DNA of 64,000 bases, taken from NCBI RefSeq assembly GCF_023617305.1, contig NZ_CP081485.1:1354501-1418500 (forward strand), given 5' to 3'. The notes under the pieces were generated by a model. That model ran no database searches, had not been told where the DNA came from, and worked only from the letters and a program-made list of their open reading frames with translations. Shown here one piece after another: positions 47,852-57,737 of the stretch; the stretch's first letter is position 1; each line of letters starts with the position of its first letter. The translations under genes and the position numbers were made by a program. This stretch comes from Methanobrevibacter sp. TLL-48-HuF1 (lineage in GTDB: Archaea > Methanobacteriota > Methanobacteria > Methanobacteriales > Methanobacteriaceae).

Positions 47852-48574
47852 TTACATTCCTCCGTTTAGCCATAATATTTTTTCATAAATTATATTGGAA
47901 TCTATTGGGAAAACATAGAAATAGAATAATATTGCTGATATAATTAACACTGCAGCTAATATGTAAATTCTATTGTCTTTAGGATAGAAATAACTAAATA
48001 TTAATCCTATAACTAAAAATGCAGTAGCTATTATTAATGCATATGATTCATGAGGATTGTTTTGAATTATTTCATCATTTATCGGACCGACTTTGCTTAA
48101 CTCACCTTCAATAATTAATCTGTGGGCAGTAGATCCAATTGGGTCACAGGTAATCAGATATATGTGAGTTCCATTACTTTGAGCATTGATGCGTGCAGTT
48201 GGTTCAACTATAGTCTTGTTTATGACGGTATAGTTTACTTCCCCTATTCTCGGCCATTCTAAGGTAATTATGTCTCCGTTATTTAATTCATTAAGTCTTA
48301 AGAATGGTGATCCCTGAAGAGTTCTGTGCCCAGATAGTATAACATCTCCATATGTTGGCGTAAATGATTTTGTATCGTGCATAACACCTTGTGAAAGAGA
48401 TACATTATTTATTTTCTCTTCAATTCCAATAGTTGGTATATTTATAACAGGTGAATCTATATTTTTCTCAACAGCTATTTTTGATGAGAAATAGTTAACT
48501 TCTCCCGCAGCATATAATCCTAATATGATTATACAAATTATAACAACTAAAGTTGTAATTTTTGGTTTATTCAT
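47852..48574 (-). CDS. Sortase
   Basis: A 240-residue membrane-bound sortase. One N-terminal helix (about 7-24), an outside catalytic domain, then two C-terminal helices (about 178-197 and 200-220). The catalytic residues are His83 (SGHRTL), Cys143 (LITCDPIG) and Arg152 (HRLIIEG). The pattern is closest to archaeal sortases of the class C/E-like type. Sortases cut sorting signals to attach proteins to cell-wall or pilus partners. The adhesins in this window show no LPXTG signal, so its substrates are unknown. Confidence 0.88.
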   Translation of the reverse strand: MNKPKITTLVVIICIIILGLYAAGEVNYFSSKIAVEKNIDSPVINIPTIGIEEKINNVSLSQGVMHDTKSFTPTYGDVILSGHRTLQGSPFLRLNELNNGDIITLEWPRIGEVNYTVINKTIVEPTARINAQSNGTHIYLITCDPIGSTAHRLIIEGELSKVGPINDEIIQNNPHESYALIIATAFLVIGLIFSYFYPKDNRIYILAAVLIISAILFYFYVFPIDSNIIYEKILWLNGGM

Positions 48575-48613
48575 GTTATCAACTTTTTATTTTTTTAGTT
48601 TAAAATATTTTAC

Positions 48614-49786
48614 CTATTTTTTATAAGTTGAATTTATTTCATTAACCATCCATGCAGGAGCACTTGTTGTTGGAATTGTTAATATGATTTGATCCATATT
48701 ATCTAATAAGAAATTAACTTTGTCTTGTGGTGTTTCAACAAGCAGCATATATTGGGCATCTAAATCTCCAAGATTAATTTGTCTTTCATAATTAGATAAT
48801 TTTATACCATAATTCTGCAATAGCTCTGCAGTCTGTTTTTCATTGTATCCGTTTATTATTGAACCTTTTAAAAGTTCCAAAACATTTGATTTAAAAGTTT
48901 GTGTGTTTTCATTTGGATTTGTGTTATTTCCTTGGACAATTGTATCTGCTTTTGAGTATTCGCTGTCAATCTCTCCATTTTCTTCACATCTCATTATTGA
49001 AATCACAGTACATCCTTTTATATCTGGACTGGTTTGGTTATTTGGTGTTCCATTGTCTGTATAGTTTGAACTAGTATAAATATCAACAATACTTCCTACA
49101 TTTACAAGCCCTGCTCCTGCCTGAAGTCTTGAAACTAAAATAGGTACTGATACCGTATTCGGTTTTTTAAATTTAATTTTAGAGAGAACTTCTGCATTAT
49201 TCTCATCAACAATAGTTAAAGCTTCACTGGCAGGTATTATGGCATTTTTGGTATTGTTGTCAGTATAGGTCACCATAGTTCTATTATATGGGTCTAAATT
49301 TGCATTTATGGACTTTTTATGAAATGCTTTCCAGTCTTTAGTAGCAGGTAACAATATATTTATGGATTCTACCTCATTTTTGCTTTTTGCATTGTTAATT
49401 TCATTTTCCAATATCATAGCTTCACTTGAACTTGTTAGAGCACCAGTATACAGATTATGAAGTTCATTAAGCTTTGTTGTTTTTGCTAAATTCAGTTCTT
49501 CTTGGGAGGGTTCATAAATTAAGAAATAATAAGCAGATATTACCAAAGTTAAGATAATTAAAGTTGTAATTATCATACCTATTTTTTTCTTTTCTTCATT
49601 TTCAATTATATTTTCCGGTTTTGGACCAATATATTTTCCTAATTTCTGATTAAATGATTTTAATATTTTTAAATCATTGTCTTCTGTTTTTTTGGGTTTT
49701 AGTCGTGGAATCTGACGGTTTTTAAGGTTATCTATATCCTCAAATCCTTGGGGATATAATGGATCTCTTGGTTTTTGGTCAATCAT
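48614..49786 (-). CDS. Single-pass membrane protein with CpaB/SAF-like domain (DUF515-like)
   Basis: A 390-residue protein with a basic cytoplasmic N-terminus (about 1-65), one membrane helix (about 70-90) and a large outside domain. The stretch VSVPILVSRLQAGAGLVNVG followed by SIVDIY resembles the SAF/RcpC domain of CpaB, the pilus-assembly protein. I think it belongs to the methanogen DUF515 family but cannot confirm that. It lies 39 bases upstream of the sortase in the same direction. Role unknown; envelope or appendage assembly is an inference. Confidence 0.6.
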   Translation of the reverse strand: MIDQKPRDPLYPQGFEDIDNLKNRQIPRLKPKKTEDNDLKILKSFNQKLGKYIGPKPENIIENEEKKKIGMIITTLIILTLVISAYYFLIYEPSQEELNLAKTTKLNELHNLYTGALTSSSEAMILENEINNAKSKNEVESINILLPATKDWKAFHKKSINANLDPYNRTMVTYTDNNTKNAIIPASEALTIVDENNAEVLSKIKFKKPNTVSVPILVSRLQAGAGLVNVGSIVDIYTSSNYTDNGTPNNQTSPDIKGCTVISIMRCEENGEIDSEYSKADTIVQGNNTNPNENTQTFKSNVLELLKGSIINGYNEKQTAELLQNYGIKLSNYERQINLGDLDAQYMLLVETPQDKVNFLLDNMDQIILTIPTTSAPAWMVNEINSTYKK

Positions 49787-49829
49787 TAATTTATACCTCT
49801 ACTTTTATTTAAAAAAGTAGATGGGTAAT

Positions 49830-50528
49830 TTAATTAATTTTAATTAAATTAATTAACAGGTAATATAAGGAAAATATCAATAGTATTAATGCAGGTATGT
49901 TTATGCCAAAGAGTGTTAGACTTATTGGAAGTATAATTAACACAATTAACACTACAGAAACTCCAATAATAATTAAATTATCAAATTTGGGATATGTAAC
50001 ATTACTAATCATCAATAAAGACACTATAATCATTAATATTAAAGCAAGATAAATATTGAATAATCCGCTTAAATAGAATGTAGCTAATATAATGGCTATT
50101 CCGGGGATTGGAAATCCTATAAAGTCATGTGTTTGAATGTGGTCTGCTATTGCATTGTATCTGGTTAATCTTAAGATACCACAAGCTACAATTAATAAGC
50201 TAATGATTGTTGGAATTATTGAAAGATTATGGGGTATTGTGCTGCTAATTGTATAGAGAAATACTGCAGGTGCTGCACCAAATGATATGGCGTCTGAAAG
50301 GGAGTCTATATTTTGTCCAAATTTTAATGCATCATTTCTATTAATTTTCCTAGCTACCCAGCCATCTACAGAGTCAAACATGATGGCTATTATCATTAAA
50401 ATAGCTGATGACTCAAAATTATGATTTATCGCAAAAAGGATTGAGATAAATCCACATATCATGTTCATTAGTGATATTCCATCGGATATTGCAAAAAAAC
50501 TTTGAATCTTTGTACTTTCTAATTTCAT
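49830..50528 (-). CDS. pssA: Archaetidylserine synthase (CDP-alcohol transferase)
   Basis: A 232-residue membrane enzyme with the CDP-alcohol phosphatidyltransferase motif DGWVARKINRNDALKFG then NIDSLSD (D-x2-DG-x2-AR-x8-G-x3-D-x3-D). It attaches serine to CDP-archaeol. About seven hydrophobic helices follow. The ATG at 50528 (MKLESTKIQ) is chosen because GGAG lies six bases upstream; an ATG at 50540 is alternative. It lies 43 bases upstream of the CpaB-like gene. Confidence 0.88.
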   Translation of the reverse strand: MKLESTKIQSFFAISDGISLMNMICGFISILFAINHNFESSAILMIIAIMFDSVDGWVARKINRNDALKFGQNIDSLSDAISFGAAPAVFLYTISSTIPHNLSIIPTIISLLIVACGILRLTRYNAIADHIQTHDFIGFPIPGIAIILATFYLSGLFNIYLALILMIIVSLLMISNVTYPKFDNLIIIGVSVVLIVLIILPISLTLFGINIPALILLIFSLYYLLINLIKIN

Positions 50529-50871
50529 GTAAAACTCCATTGATACTTTTTAACTCATTTATTATTAATTTTTTCTTGTTTTACTCATTATTTTTTCTTG
50601 TATCTTTATTTAATGATTGAATAATGGTATTTTTAGTGAAATAAACTAATTTATATGAGTTTTAAAAATTTATTTATTTCTTGAATTAATTTTTGATTTT
50701 AATTATTGTTATGCTTTATGCTAATTGTTGTGGTTAAAGTTATATTTTTAAAGATAAAATATATATAATAATAATGGGTAATTATTAATTGTTAAACTTT
50801 AATAAATTCAATTACTTTGTTGTAATTTATTTAAAGTTGAAGTAAAATATTAATATAATGCGAGTAGTTAA
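50529..50871. other. 343-base divergent intergenic region
   Basis: AT-rich, with no credible gene. It holds promoters for pssA (leftward) and the gene at 50872 (rightward), the latter probably AATATATATAAT at 50758-50769, which implies a leader of about 80 nucleotides. No RNA gene or marked repeat is seen. Confidence 0.5.
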
Positions 50872-51507
50872 ATGATAGAAGATATACAAGCACTTAGACA
50901 AGCTGCACGGTTAACACCGGATAATGAAAACCAAGATGAAAAAGTTTGGTGTATAGCTGCAGGAAATGTTAATTTGATAGATGACATAGCCTATAAAGCG
51001 ATTGCTTCTAAGCATTCTGTAAAAATTCTATTTAGAGAACATGTTATATTAACAGATAAAAGATTAAATAAAAAATTTGATTTTATCATGTTGTATGGTA
51101 ATTCAGGCAAAATTAATCAATTTAAAAGACTTTGTAATCAGAAGGGTGGGGCTTTTATACAAGTAACTCGCCATTATTTAACTGAAGAACCTAACTTGAT
51201 GGTTTTAGTCGCTCCTGATGATATGATTAAAAATCTTGTTTATGTTCTTGAGAAATCAAAGGTTTCATTTGCGATTTTACAGGAATCTCAAACTACAGGT
51301 TTCATTGATGTTGATATAAATTCCAATGTTAAACTACCAAATTTTATTAAATCTGCTTTAAAGCCATTATATAATATAAGCGATGTTGTATTATCAACAG
51401 TTTTGATTTCAGTTGAAAAAGATGAAGATGTTGAAAAAGTCCAGAGTATAGCTACATCTAATAGGATATTTGTCATTGATTTTAAAGATATTGTAACGGA
51501 GGATTAG
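50872..51507 (+). CDS. Unrecognised 211-residue protein upstream of MreB-like gene
   Basis: I do not recognise this family. It is soluble, with alternating strand and helix patterns, no signal peptide or membrane segment, and few cysteines (VWCIAAG, RLCNQKGG). Residues about 22-65 and 85-130 look Rossmann-like (VWCIAAGNVNLIDDIAYKA; NLMVLVAPDDMIKNLVYVLE). Its stop and the start of the MreB-like gene are two bases apart, and the ribosome site of the latter lies in its last codons. The coupling suggests a joint function in cell shape or regulation. Confidence 0.6.
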   Translation: MIEDIQALRQAARLTPDNENQDEKVWCIAAGNVNLIDDIAYKAIASKHSVKILFREHVILTDKRLNKKFDFIMLYGNSGKINQFKRLCNQKGGAFIQVTRHYLTEEPNLMVLVAPDDMIKNLVYVLEKSKVSFAILQESQTTGFIDVDINSNVKLPNFIKSALKPLYNISDVVLSTVLISVEKDEDVEKVQSIATSNRIFVIDFKDIVTED

Positions 51508-51509
51508 TC

Positions 51510-52583
51510 ATGAATATTTTTGGAAATGAAGAAGAGGAACCACAAGCTAATGATACCAGAATCATTAGTAACAGTTTGGGAATAGATTTAGGAACTTTAA
51601 ACACGGTAATTGCAAAACCATCTGGAGACAAATTTGATTTATATCAAATTCCATCAGTTGTCGCTGTTAAAAAGGATGATCCGTCTGAAGTTTTAGCAGT
51701 TGGGGAAGAAGCTAAAAAAATGCTTGGTAGGACTCCTGAAGATATTCTTGCTGTAAGGCCTTTGAAAAAAGGAGTTATTGAAAACGTAGCTCAAGCACAA
51801 GCTTTACTTATTAAAGCTATGCAAATTGGTATAGAAGAAGGAGAAAGTGTTGGAAGAATTGTTATAGGTATTCCAGGAGATTCTTCTGAAGTGGAAAAAA
51901 ATGCAGCTGAAGAAATTGGTAGAAAAGCTGGAGCAGAAAACATTCTTGTAATTAGTGAAGGATTGGCAGCAGCTATTGGTGCTGGTTTACCTATTGCAGA
52001 ACCAAATGGAACTATGGTTATTGATATTGGTGCAGGTTCAACTGATATTGTTATTATTTCTCTCGGTGGTATTAACGATATTGAAACAGTTAGGTGTGGT
52101 GGAGATGATGTTGATAACAGAATCGTTGAATTAGTTGCAGAAAAATACGATGTAGCTATTGGTATTCATGATGCAGAAGCTGCAAAAATAGAAGTTGGTA
52201 TGATTCATTGCAGTGAACAACTTGAAAATTTAAGTGTTGAAGTTATTGGTAAATCATTAGAAACCAACAGGCCTAAAAAAGTTGTTATTGATTCAATGTT
52301 AGTTGCTGATGCTGTAGAACCATTTATGCAAGAAATTGTAGATGGTTTAAATGTGATTTTAGAAAGATTATCTCCTGAATTAATGATGGGAGTTTATAAT
52401 AATGCAGTAGCAGTTGGAGGAAGTTCAAGACTTCGTGGATTAAAAGAAAGAGTTTTCGATGAAATATCTATTCCTATTGAAGTTTCTGATGATCCTATGA
52501 CTGTTGTAGCAAAAGGTACAGCTATTGTTGCTGCAGAACCTCTTGCATTAGAACCTGAAGTTCGTCTTAGAGCTATGAAATAA
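51510..52583 (+). CDS. MreB-like actin homologue
   Basis: A 357-residue member of the actin/Hsp70 ATPase superfamily, closest in length and motifs to MreB. Motifs: GIDLGTLNTVI (about 23-33), MVIDIGAGSTDIVI (about 170-183) and AVGGSSRLRGLKER near 316. The first 20 residues are acidic and not part of the usual fold. MreB-like proteins occur in pseudomurein-walled methanogens, where a role in cell shape is suspected. No MreC or MreD is seen next to it. Its partner at 50872 is probably co-translated. Confidence 0.8.
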   Translation: MNIFGNEEEEPQANDTRIISNSLGIDLGTLNTVIAKPSGDKFDLYQIPSVVAVKKDDPSEVLAVGEEAKKMLGRTPEDILAVRPLKKGVIENVAQAQALLIKAMQIGIEEGESVGRIVIGIPGDSSEVEKNAAEEIGRKAGAENILVISEGLAAAIGAGLPIAEPNGTMVIDIGAGSTDIVIISLGGINDIETVRCGGDDVDNRIVELVAEKYDVAIGIHDAEAAKIEVGMIHCSEQLENLSVEVIGKSLETNRPKKVVIDSMLVADAVEPFMQEIVDGLNVILERLSPELMMGVYNNAVAVGGSSRLRGLKERVFDEISIPIEVSDDPMTVVAKGTAIVAAEPLALEPEVRLRAMK

Positions 52584-52628
52584 TTTTTTTAATTATTTCT
52601 TTTTTTTAAACTTTTTTTGCTGATTTTT

Positions 52629-53252
52629 ATGGATGTATTAGGAATTGATGAAGCTGGTAGGGGATCTGTTTTAGGGCCATTAGTTATTGCAGGAGTTATT
52701 GTCCCTGAAAAAATGGATAAAGTTTTAGAAAGAATGGGTGTAAAGGACTCTAAGCGATTGACTCCTAATAGAAGAACAATTCTGTCTCGTAAATTAAAAA
52801 AAATGTTCGAATATGATTTGGTAGTAATTTCTGCTCAAGACATTGATAATATGAGGGCAGAGGGAATTAATCTTAATGAAATTGAAAGAATTGGGATGGA
52901 GAAAATTCTTTCTAATTTAAATTCTGAAAAAGCTATTGTTGATGCAGTTGATATTAAAGCAGAACGTTTTCAAAACAAGCTTGCAAATGACACAGGAGTG
53001 AATGTTGTAGCTGAACATAAAGCGGATGATAATTATATTGAAGTTAGTGCTGCTTCTATCATAGCTAAACAAGAAAGGGATTCACATATAAATGAAATCA
53101 ATAAAGATTATATTAAAATAGGTGGAATTGGTTCGGGCTATCCTTCTGATCCCACCACTAAAAAATTTTTAACTAATTTTACATATGATGAAATGCCTGA
53201 TTTTGTTAGGAAATCATGGGCAACTGTTGAGAAAATGAAAAATTCTCAATAG
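52629..53252 (+). CDS. rnhB: Ribonuclease HII
   Basis: A 207-residue RNase HII starting MDVLGIDEAGRGSVLGP; Asp7 and Glu8 are the first catalytic acids, with further acids in VDAVDIK (near 105) and AEHKADDNY. It removes RNA from RNA-DNA hybrids. The ATG at 52629 is chosen over a TTG at 52617 that would add four residues in a T-rich tract. Confidence 0.95.
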   Translation: MDVLGIDEAGRGSVLGPLVIAGVIVPEKMDKVLERMGVKDSKRLTPNRRTILSRKLKKMFEYDLVVISAQDIDNMRAEGINLNEIERIGMEKILSNLNSEKAIVDAVDIKAERFQNKLANDTGVNVVAEHKADDNYIEVSAASIIAKQERDSHINEINKDYIKIGGIGSGYPSDPTTKKFLTNFTYDEMPDFVRKSWATVEKMKNSQ

Positions 53253-53325
53253 CTATTTTTTTAAAAACTATTAAGTATATGGTTAAATAAATTATTTTTA
53301 TAAAAATATTATATTGAGGATAAAA

Positions 53326-54165
53326 ATGATAGTTGAATATCTGACTCAATTTTTCGAAAATATCATGGAGATACTTACTCAGGGGGGAATTATTACTTAT
53401 ATAATTCTTTTTATTGGTATTTATGGTCTTCTTGTTTCATTAAGAAAAATTGTGTATCTTAAGAAAATTAGTAAGGTAGATACAACTGAAATTTTAGGTA
53501 TTGTTTCTGCTTCTATGGAAAGAGGAGGAGCAGTTGAAGCATTAAAACAAATTAATTCTTTTAAAAATCCTATTTCTAAAATTATTTCTGAAACTTTAAA
53601 AATCGGTTATAAAAACAAAATTGAAGTTGAAGAAAGTATGGAACAAATTTTCATTGTTGAAGTAAGTAAAATGACTAAAGGATTAAATTCAATTAAAACA
53701 ATTATTGAATTGGCTCCATTTTTAGGTTTAATCGGTACTGTAATTGGTATCTGGATGACCTTTAAAGCATTAGGAGTTAATCCTAATTCTGCAGCTATGG
53801 CAGAAGGTATTTATATAGCTTTAACAACAACTATTGTAGGTTTGCTTGTAGCTATTATTATGTTACCGATTCATACTTATATTCAAGGTTTAGTTGAAAA
53901 TGAAATGGATAAAATTGAATTGGCTACTAAAATGACTAATTGGGGTTATGCAGTAGTTAAAATAAGAGTTGAAGCTAATGTTGAATGTGCATTAGAAGCT
54001 CTTCAAGAAGCCGAAGGTGTTGTTAATACTAGACTAATTTCTGATCCTTATGCAAACATTAAGGTTTCATTTAAACCTAGTATGTTAGATAAAAGTATTT
54101 CAAATATTATATTGGAAAAGTGCAATGTTAATGCTGAAATAATTGAAAGTAAATTGAGACAATAA
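53326..54165 (+). CDS. MotA/TolQ/ExbB-family proton channel protein
   Basis: A 279-residue membrane protein with three helices (about 16-38, 120-145, 160-185) and the family pattern APFLGLIGTVIGIWMTFKAL. ExbB-type proteins use the proton gradient to drive a partner. GAGGA at 53316-53320 supports the ATG at 53326. The C-terminal 70 residues are soluble with an unusual ACT/HMA-like strand pattern (VKIRVEANVECALEALQEAEGV). ExbD follows after 8 bases. Which process the pair drives in a cell without an outer membrane is unknown. Confidence 0.8.
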   Translation: MIVEYLTQFFENIMEILTQGGIITYIILFIGIYGLLVSLRKIVYLKKISKVDTTEILGIVSASMERGGAVEALKQINSFKNPISKIISETLKIGYKNKIEVEESMEQIFIVEVSKMTKGLNSIKTIIELAPFLGLIGTVIGIWMTFKALGVNPNSAAMAEGIYIALTTTIVGLLVAIIMLPIHTYIQGLVENEMDKIELATKMTNWGYAVVKIRVEANVECALEALQEAEGVVNTRLISDPYANIKVSFKPSMLDKSISNIILEKCNVNAEIIESKLRQ

Positions 54166-54173
54166 GTGATTTT

Positions 54174-54590
54174 ATGAGAATTGATGTTAAATCATATAAA
54201 GAGAAGGTTCTTAACAGGAAACCGTCTATTAACTTAGTTCCACTTATAGATATTTTATTTACAATTATGATTTTCTTGGTTGTGACAAGTAATTTCTCAG
54301 CATCAGATATGTCTGCTGATGATGCATCTTCTACTGACTCAGGAACAGGCAAACCAAATGTAACTGATGTTTCTGGAGATGCTGAATATTATGTTGTGCC
54401 TGTAGCTAATTTGCATAAAGTTGTTGTTGATGGTAAAGACATGTCTGATTTAATATCGCAAAATGCTATTGGTGTTAAAGCTAATGTTATCGATGAGGGA
54501 CAAATACAAATAAAACCTGGAGAGATTATTATAACTACTCCGGCAGGTGTGTCTCCTGAAGATGCTGTTAGAAGTCCAAATACTACTTAA
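54174..54590 (+). CDS. ExbD/TolR-family protein
   Basis: A 138-residue protein with a short cytoplasmic N-terminus, one helix (about 20-42) containing LVPLIDILFTIMIFLVV, where the aspartate is the expected proton carrier, and an outside domain (about 45-138). It pairs with the ExbB-like protein at 53326. A Ser/Asp-rich stretch (SADDASSTDSGTG) follows the helix. purO starts 11 bases downstream. Confidence 0.8.
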   Translation: MRIDVKSYKEKVLNRKPSINLVPLIDILFTIMIFLVVTSNFSASDMSADDASSTDSGTGKPNVTDVSGDAEYYVVPVANLHKVVVDGKDMSDLISQNAIGVKANVIDEGQIQIKPGEIIITTPAGVSPEDAVRSPNTT

Positions 54591-54601
54591 GAGGTTGAAA
54601 A

Positions 54602-55228
54602 ATGTATACGGGGAGAATTTTATCTATTGGTATGAATTGTGATGGTAAACCTTTTGTGGCATATAGAGTATCTAGTAGGTCATTTCCTAATAGGCAATGT
54701 TTAAAATTTGATAATAGAGCATCTATCGTGCCAAAGGAAGGTTTTGAAAAAGATATTTTTGAAAATACTTACATTACATATAATTGTATACGCATTGTAA
54801 AAGATATGGCTATTGTATCTAATGGTTCACATACAGATGTAATAGCTGATAAAATAGCTTTGGGGATGAATATTAAAGATGCAATAGCTTATTCATTGCT
54901 TACTTTGGATTATGAGAAAGATGATTATCATACTCCACGTATTGCAGGAGTTGTTACATCTACAAATAAAAAGGATGATTATGTCTGCTATGTGGGAATA
55001 GCTAATGATGAAAAATTATTGGTTGACAAAATCCCATATGGCGAAGCTGTATTTATTTCCACATATGGAAGTCAGTTCTATGATTCAGTAGATTTTGATG
55101 CAAAAACAGCTGAAGATGCTGCAAAATTTATTTTTGACGGAGGTATTTTTGTCAATTATAAAAAAGCAGTAACTGCAGGTGCAGCTGTTTTTGATGGGGA
55201 ATGGAATATAGGCAATTTCAATCCTTAA
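54602..55228 (+). CDS. purO: Archaeal IMP cyclohydrolase
   Basis: A 208-residue protein starting [20 protein letters not shown] with the PurO pattern [12 protein letters not shown] and [10 protein letters not shown]. PurO closes FAICAR to IMP in the archaeal purine pathway. It lies 11 bases after the exbD-like gene and 18 before cofE, so this is likely one transcript. Confidence 0.93.
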   Translation: MYTGRILSIGMNCDGKPFVAYRVSSRSFPNRQCLKFDNRASIVPKEGFEKDIFENTYITYNCIRIVKDMAIVSNGSHTDVIADKIALGMNIKDAIAYSLLTLDYEKDDYHTPRIAGVVTSTNKKDDYVCYVGIANDEKLLVDKIPYGEAVFISTYGSQFYDSVDFDAKTAEDAAKFIFDGGIFVNYKKAVTAGAAVFDGEWNIGNFNP

Positions 55229-55246
55229 TTTTTTATTTTTTTTAAG

Positions 55247-56020
55247 ATGATTAATATGTCAATAGAATTAATTGGTTTAGACAATATTCCATTAGTTGAA
55301 CCTAATGATGATATTTGTCAAATAATTAAAGATGCAATTGAAAAACAGGGTTGTTTATTAAAACATGGGGATATTATTTTAATAGCTGAAACTTTAATTT
55401 CAAAAGCAGAAGGAAATGTTATCAAGTTAGGAGATATAATTCCATCTGAAGAATCCATAATTATTGCTAAACAGTCTAAAAAAGATTCTAAATTGGTTGA
55501 AGCCATTATAAATGAATCCCGGGAAGTGGTTGCTGTTGGTCCTGATTTCATTATTACTGAAACTAAACAGGGTTTTGTCTGTGCAAATTCAGGTATTGAT
55601 GAGTCTAATGTTGATAAAGGGCTAGCTACTCCCATGCCTGAAGATGCTGATAAGTCTGCAAGACAAATCAGAGAATTTTTGGAAAATGAATTTGATGAGG
55701 AAATTGCAGTTTTAATTACTGATACTCAGGGAAGAGCATTTAGAAATGGTGCTGTTGGTGTGGCTATTGGATGCTCTGGAATTAATCCGTTATGGAAACG
55801 GGCTGGTGAAAAGGATTTATATGGTCGTGAACTTCAGACTAGTGAAGTAGCTACTGGTGATGAACTTGCTGCAGCAGCATCTCTTGTTATGGGTCAGGCT
55901 GATGAAGGTCTTCCTGTTGTTATTATTCGCGGATTTGATAATTTTGATAAGCTAAGAGATACTGATACTGGAATCAATCCGTTGCTCAGACCAAAAGAAT
56001 TTGATGTATTTAGAAATTAA
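55247..56020 (+). CDS. cofE: Coenzyme F420-0:L-glutamate ligase
   Basis: A 257-residue CofE, which adds glutamates to F420-0 with GTP. It contains [34 protein letters not shown] (near 92) and [20 protein letters not shown], all diagnostic. The first ATG (55247) or the third-codon ATG (55256, giving [12 protein letters not shown]) could be the start; the second fits homologues better. Followed by cofD 18 bases downstream. Confidence 0.95.
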   Translation: MINMSIELIGLDNIPLVEPNDDICQIIKDAIEKQGCLLKHGDIILIAETLISKAEGNVIKLGDIIPSEESIIIAKQSKKDSKLVEAIINESREVVAVGPDFIITETKQGFVCANSGIDESNVDKGLATPMPEDADKSARQIREFLENEFDEEIAVLITDTQGRAFRNGAVGVAIGCSGINPLWKRAGEKDLYGRELQTSEVATGDELAAAASLVMGQADEGLPVVIIRGFDNFDKLRDTDTGINPLLRPKEFDVFRN

Positions 56021-56038
56021 TCTGGAGACTAACTTAAA

Positions 56039-56944
56039 ATGATTACTGTATTATCTGGGGGAACTGGCACTCCAAAATTGTTGCAAGGTTTAAAAGAAGT
56101 TATTAATCCTAAAGACATGACTATTATTGTCAATACTTTAGAAAATGAATACTTTTCAGGTGTTTATGTATCAGCAGACATTGACACTGTGTTATACACT
56201 ATGGCAGACATGATTAATGAAGAGTTCTGGTATGGTGTTAAAAATGATACATTTATCACTCATGAAAGGCTTGATGAATTAGGCACTCCAGAGTTGCTTA
56301 GAATAGGGGATATTGATAGAGCTACTAAAATACAAAAGACTCTGTTGATGGAAAATCATTCACTTGCTGAAGCTGTTGATATTCAGGCAAGCAATATGCA
56401 TATAAGTTCTAAAATTTTGCCTATGAGTAATGAAAATTCAGATATTAAAATCATTACAGATATGGGGGAACTGGAATTTCATGACTTTTTAATAAAACAT
56501 CAGAGCAAACCTGAAGTTTTGGATGTCAGATTTTCCAAAGTAACTCCTGCAAAAGGAATTATTGAAGTTATTAATAATTCAGATGCAGTTATTATTGGCC
56601 CGTCTAATCCGATAACTTCAATATCTCCAATATTATCTTTAGATGGAGTTAAGGAAGCTTTAAAAAATACCCATGTAATAGCAGTTTCTCCAATTATAGG
56701 TACTGATTCTGTAAGCGGTCCCGCCAGTAAATTTATGAATGCGCTTGGAATTGAAGTTTCATCAGTAGGTGTAGCTTCTTTATATGAAAGTTTTTTAGAT
56801 ACAATAGTTATTGATAAAAAAGATAATAATTTAAAGGATGATTTAGAAAAAATTGTTAGTGAAGTAATTGTTACAAATACAATTATGAAAACTTTAGATG
56901 ATAAGAAAAAATTAGCTAAAATAATATTAAATGATATTTCTTAG
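56039..56944 (+). CDS. cofD: 2-phospho-L-lactate transferase
   Basis: A 301-residue CofD, which joins the lactyl-phosphate side chain to Fo to give F420-0. The N-terminus [18 protein letters not shown] is the nucleotide-binding loop, and [19 protein letters not shown] (about 32-50) and [13 protein letters not shown] (near 190) are conserved. It lies between cofE and GTP cyclohydrolase III, the usual kind of F420 cluster. Confidence 0.96.
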   Translation: MITVLSGGTGTPKLLQGLKEVINPKDMTIIVNTLENEYFSGVYVSADIDTVLYTMADMINEEFWYGVKNDTFITHERLDELGTPELLRIGDIDRATKIQKTLLMENHSLAEAVDIQASNMHISSKILPMSNENSDIKIITDMGELEFHDFLIKHQSKPEVLDVRFSKVTPAKGIIEVINNSDAVIIGPSNPITSISPILSLDGVKEALKNTHVIAVSPIIGTDSVSGPASKFMNALGIEVSSVGVASLYESFLDTIVIDKKDNNLKDDLEKIVSEVIVTNTIMKTLDDKKKLAKIILNDIS

Positions 56945-56960
56945 AGAAATGGTGGCTTAA

Positions 56961-57725
56961 ATGATACAAATGACTTTAATACAAATTGATAATTATGGTC
57001 CATGGACTGTGACTCCAAGACCACGTAATGAATCAGATTTACAAATTTTACAAGCAGAATTATATGCAGATTTGGAAAGACAATTTGCAAATAAAAAAGG
57101 TTTGGTTTTCTTTACCCGATTTGATAATTTGCTTGCTGTTACAAATGGTATTGATGAGGAAGACCACTTGAGAATTCAGAGATCCATTAGAAATAGGTAT
57201 CCAATCACTATCAGTATGGGTGTTGGAGCAGCTGAAACTCCTCATGAAGCTCAAAAATTAGCTACTATTGCCTTACAAAAAGAAGGTGGGGCTCAATCTT
57301 CAAAAAGAAAAGAAATTTTAGCTATTGATAGTTTAGCTCCTGCAGATGAAGATAATTTAGTTCAGGCAGCTCATATTGATATTAATAGTGTTACAGAAAC
57401 ATTAACCGATATTGAATCTGCATTTGATACTAATTTCATGGTTAATAAAGCACAGCATTATTTAATGACTAAATTAATTAAAAAAGGAGCATTACTCTTT
57501 TTCATTGGTGGAGATAACTTTATGGCTCCATGTAACGGATTGTCTGAAAAGGACATTGAAGATATTTTAGTTGAAATTAATGATGAAATTGGAATTGGTC
57601 TTAAAGCGGGTATCGGTATTGGCCGTAATATGGAAGATGCTGCATATATGGCAGATTTAGGACTTGAAGAAATCCGTGAACATGACAACGGAATGTGGAC
57701 ATGGGTTATTGAAAAAGAATATTAA
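56961..57725 (+). CDS. gch3: GTP cyclohydrolase III
   Basis: A 254-residue enzyme of the archaeal GTP cyclohydrolase III (ArfA) family, which opens GTP to a formylaminopyrimidine, the first step toward the deazaflavin of F420 and riboflavin. [20 protein letters not shown] at the N-terminus is diagnostic, and a duplicated ferredoxin-like fold is visible ([15 protein letters not shown] and [15 protein letters not shown]). The start may be 56961 or the ATG at 56970. It sits 16 bases after cofD. Confidence 0.93.
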   Translation: MIQMTLIQIDNYGPWTVTPRPRNESDLQILQAELYADLERQFANKKGLVFFTRFDNLLAVTNGIDEEDHLRIQRSIRNRYPITISMGVGAAETPHEAQKLATIALQKEGGAQSSKRKEILAIDSLAPADEDNLVQAAHIDINSVTETLTDIESAFDTNFMVNKAQHYLMTKLIKKGALLFFIGGDNFMAPCNGLSEKDIEDILVEINDEIGIGLKAGIGIGRNMEDAAYMADLGLEEIREHDNGMWTWVIEKEY

Positions 57726-57737
57726 GGGGGCTTCTAA

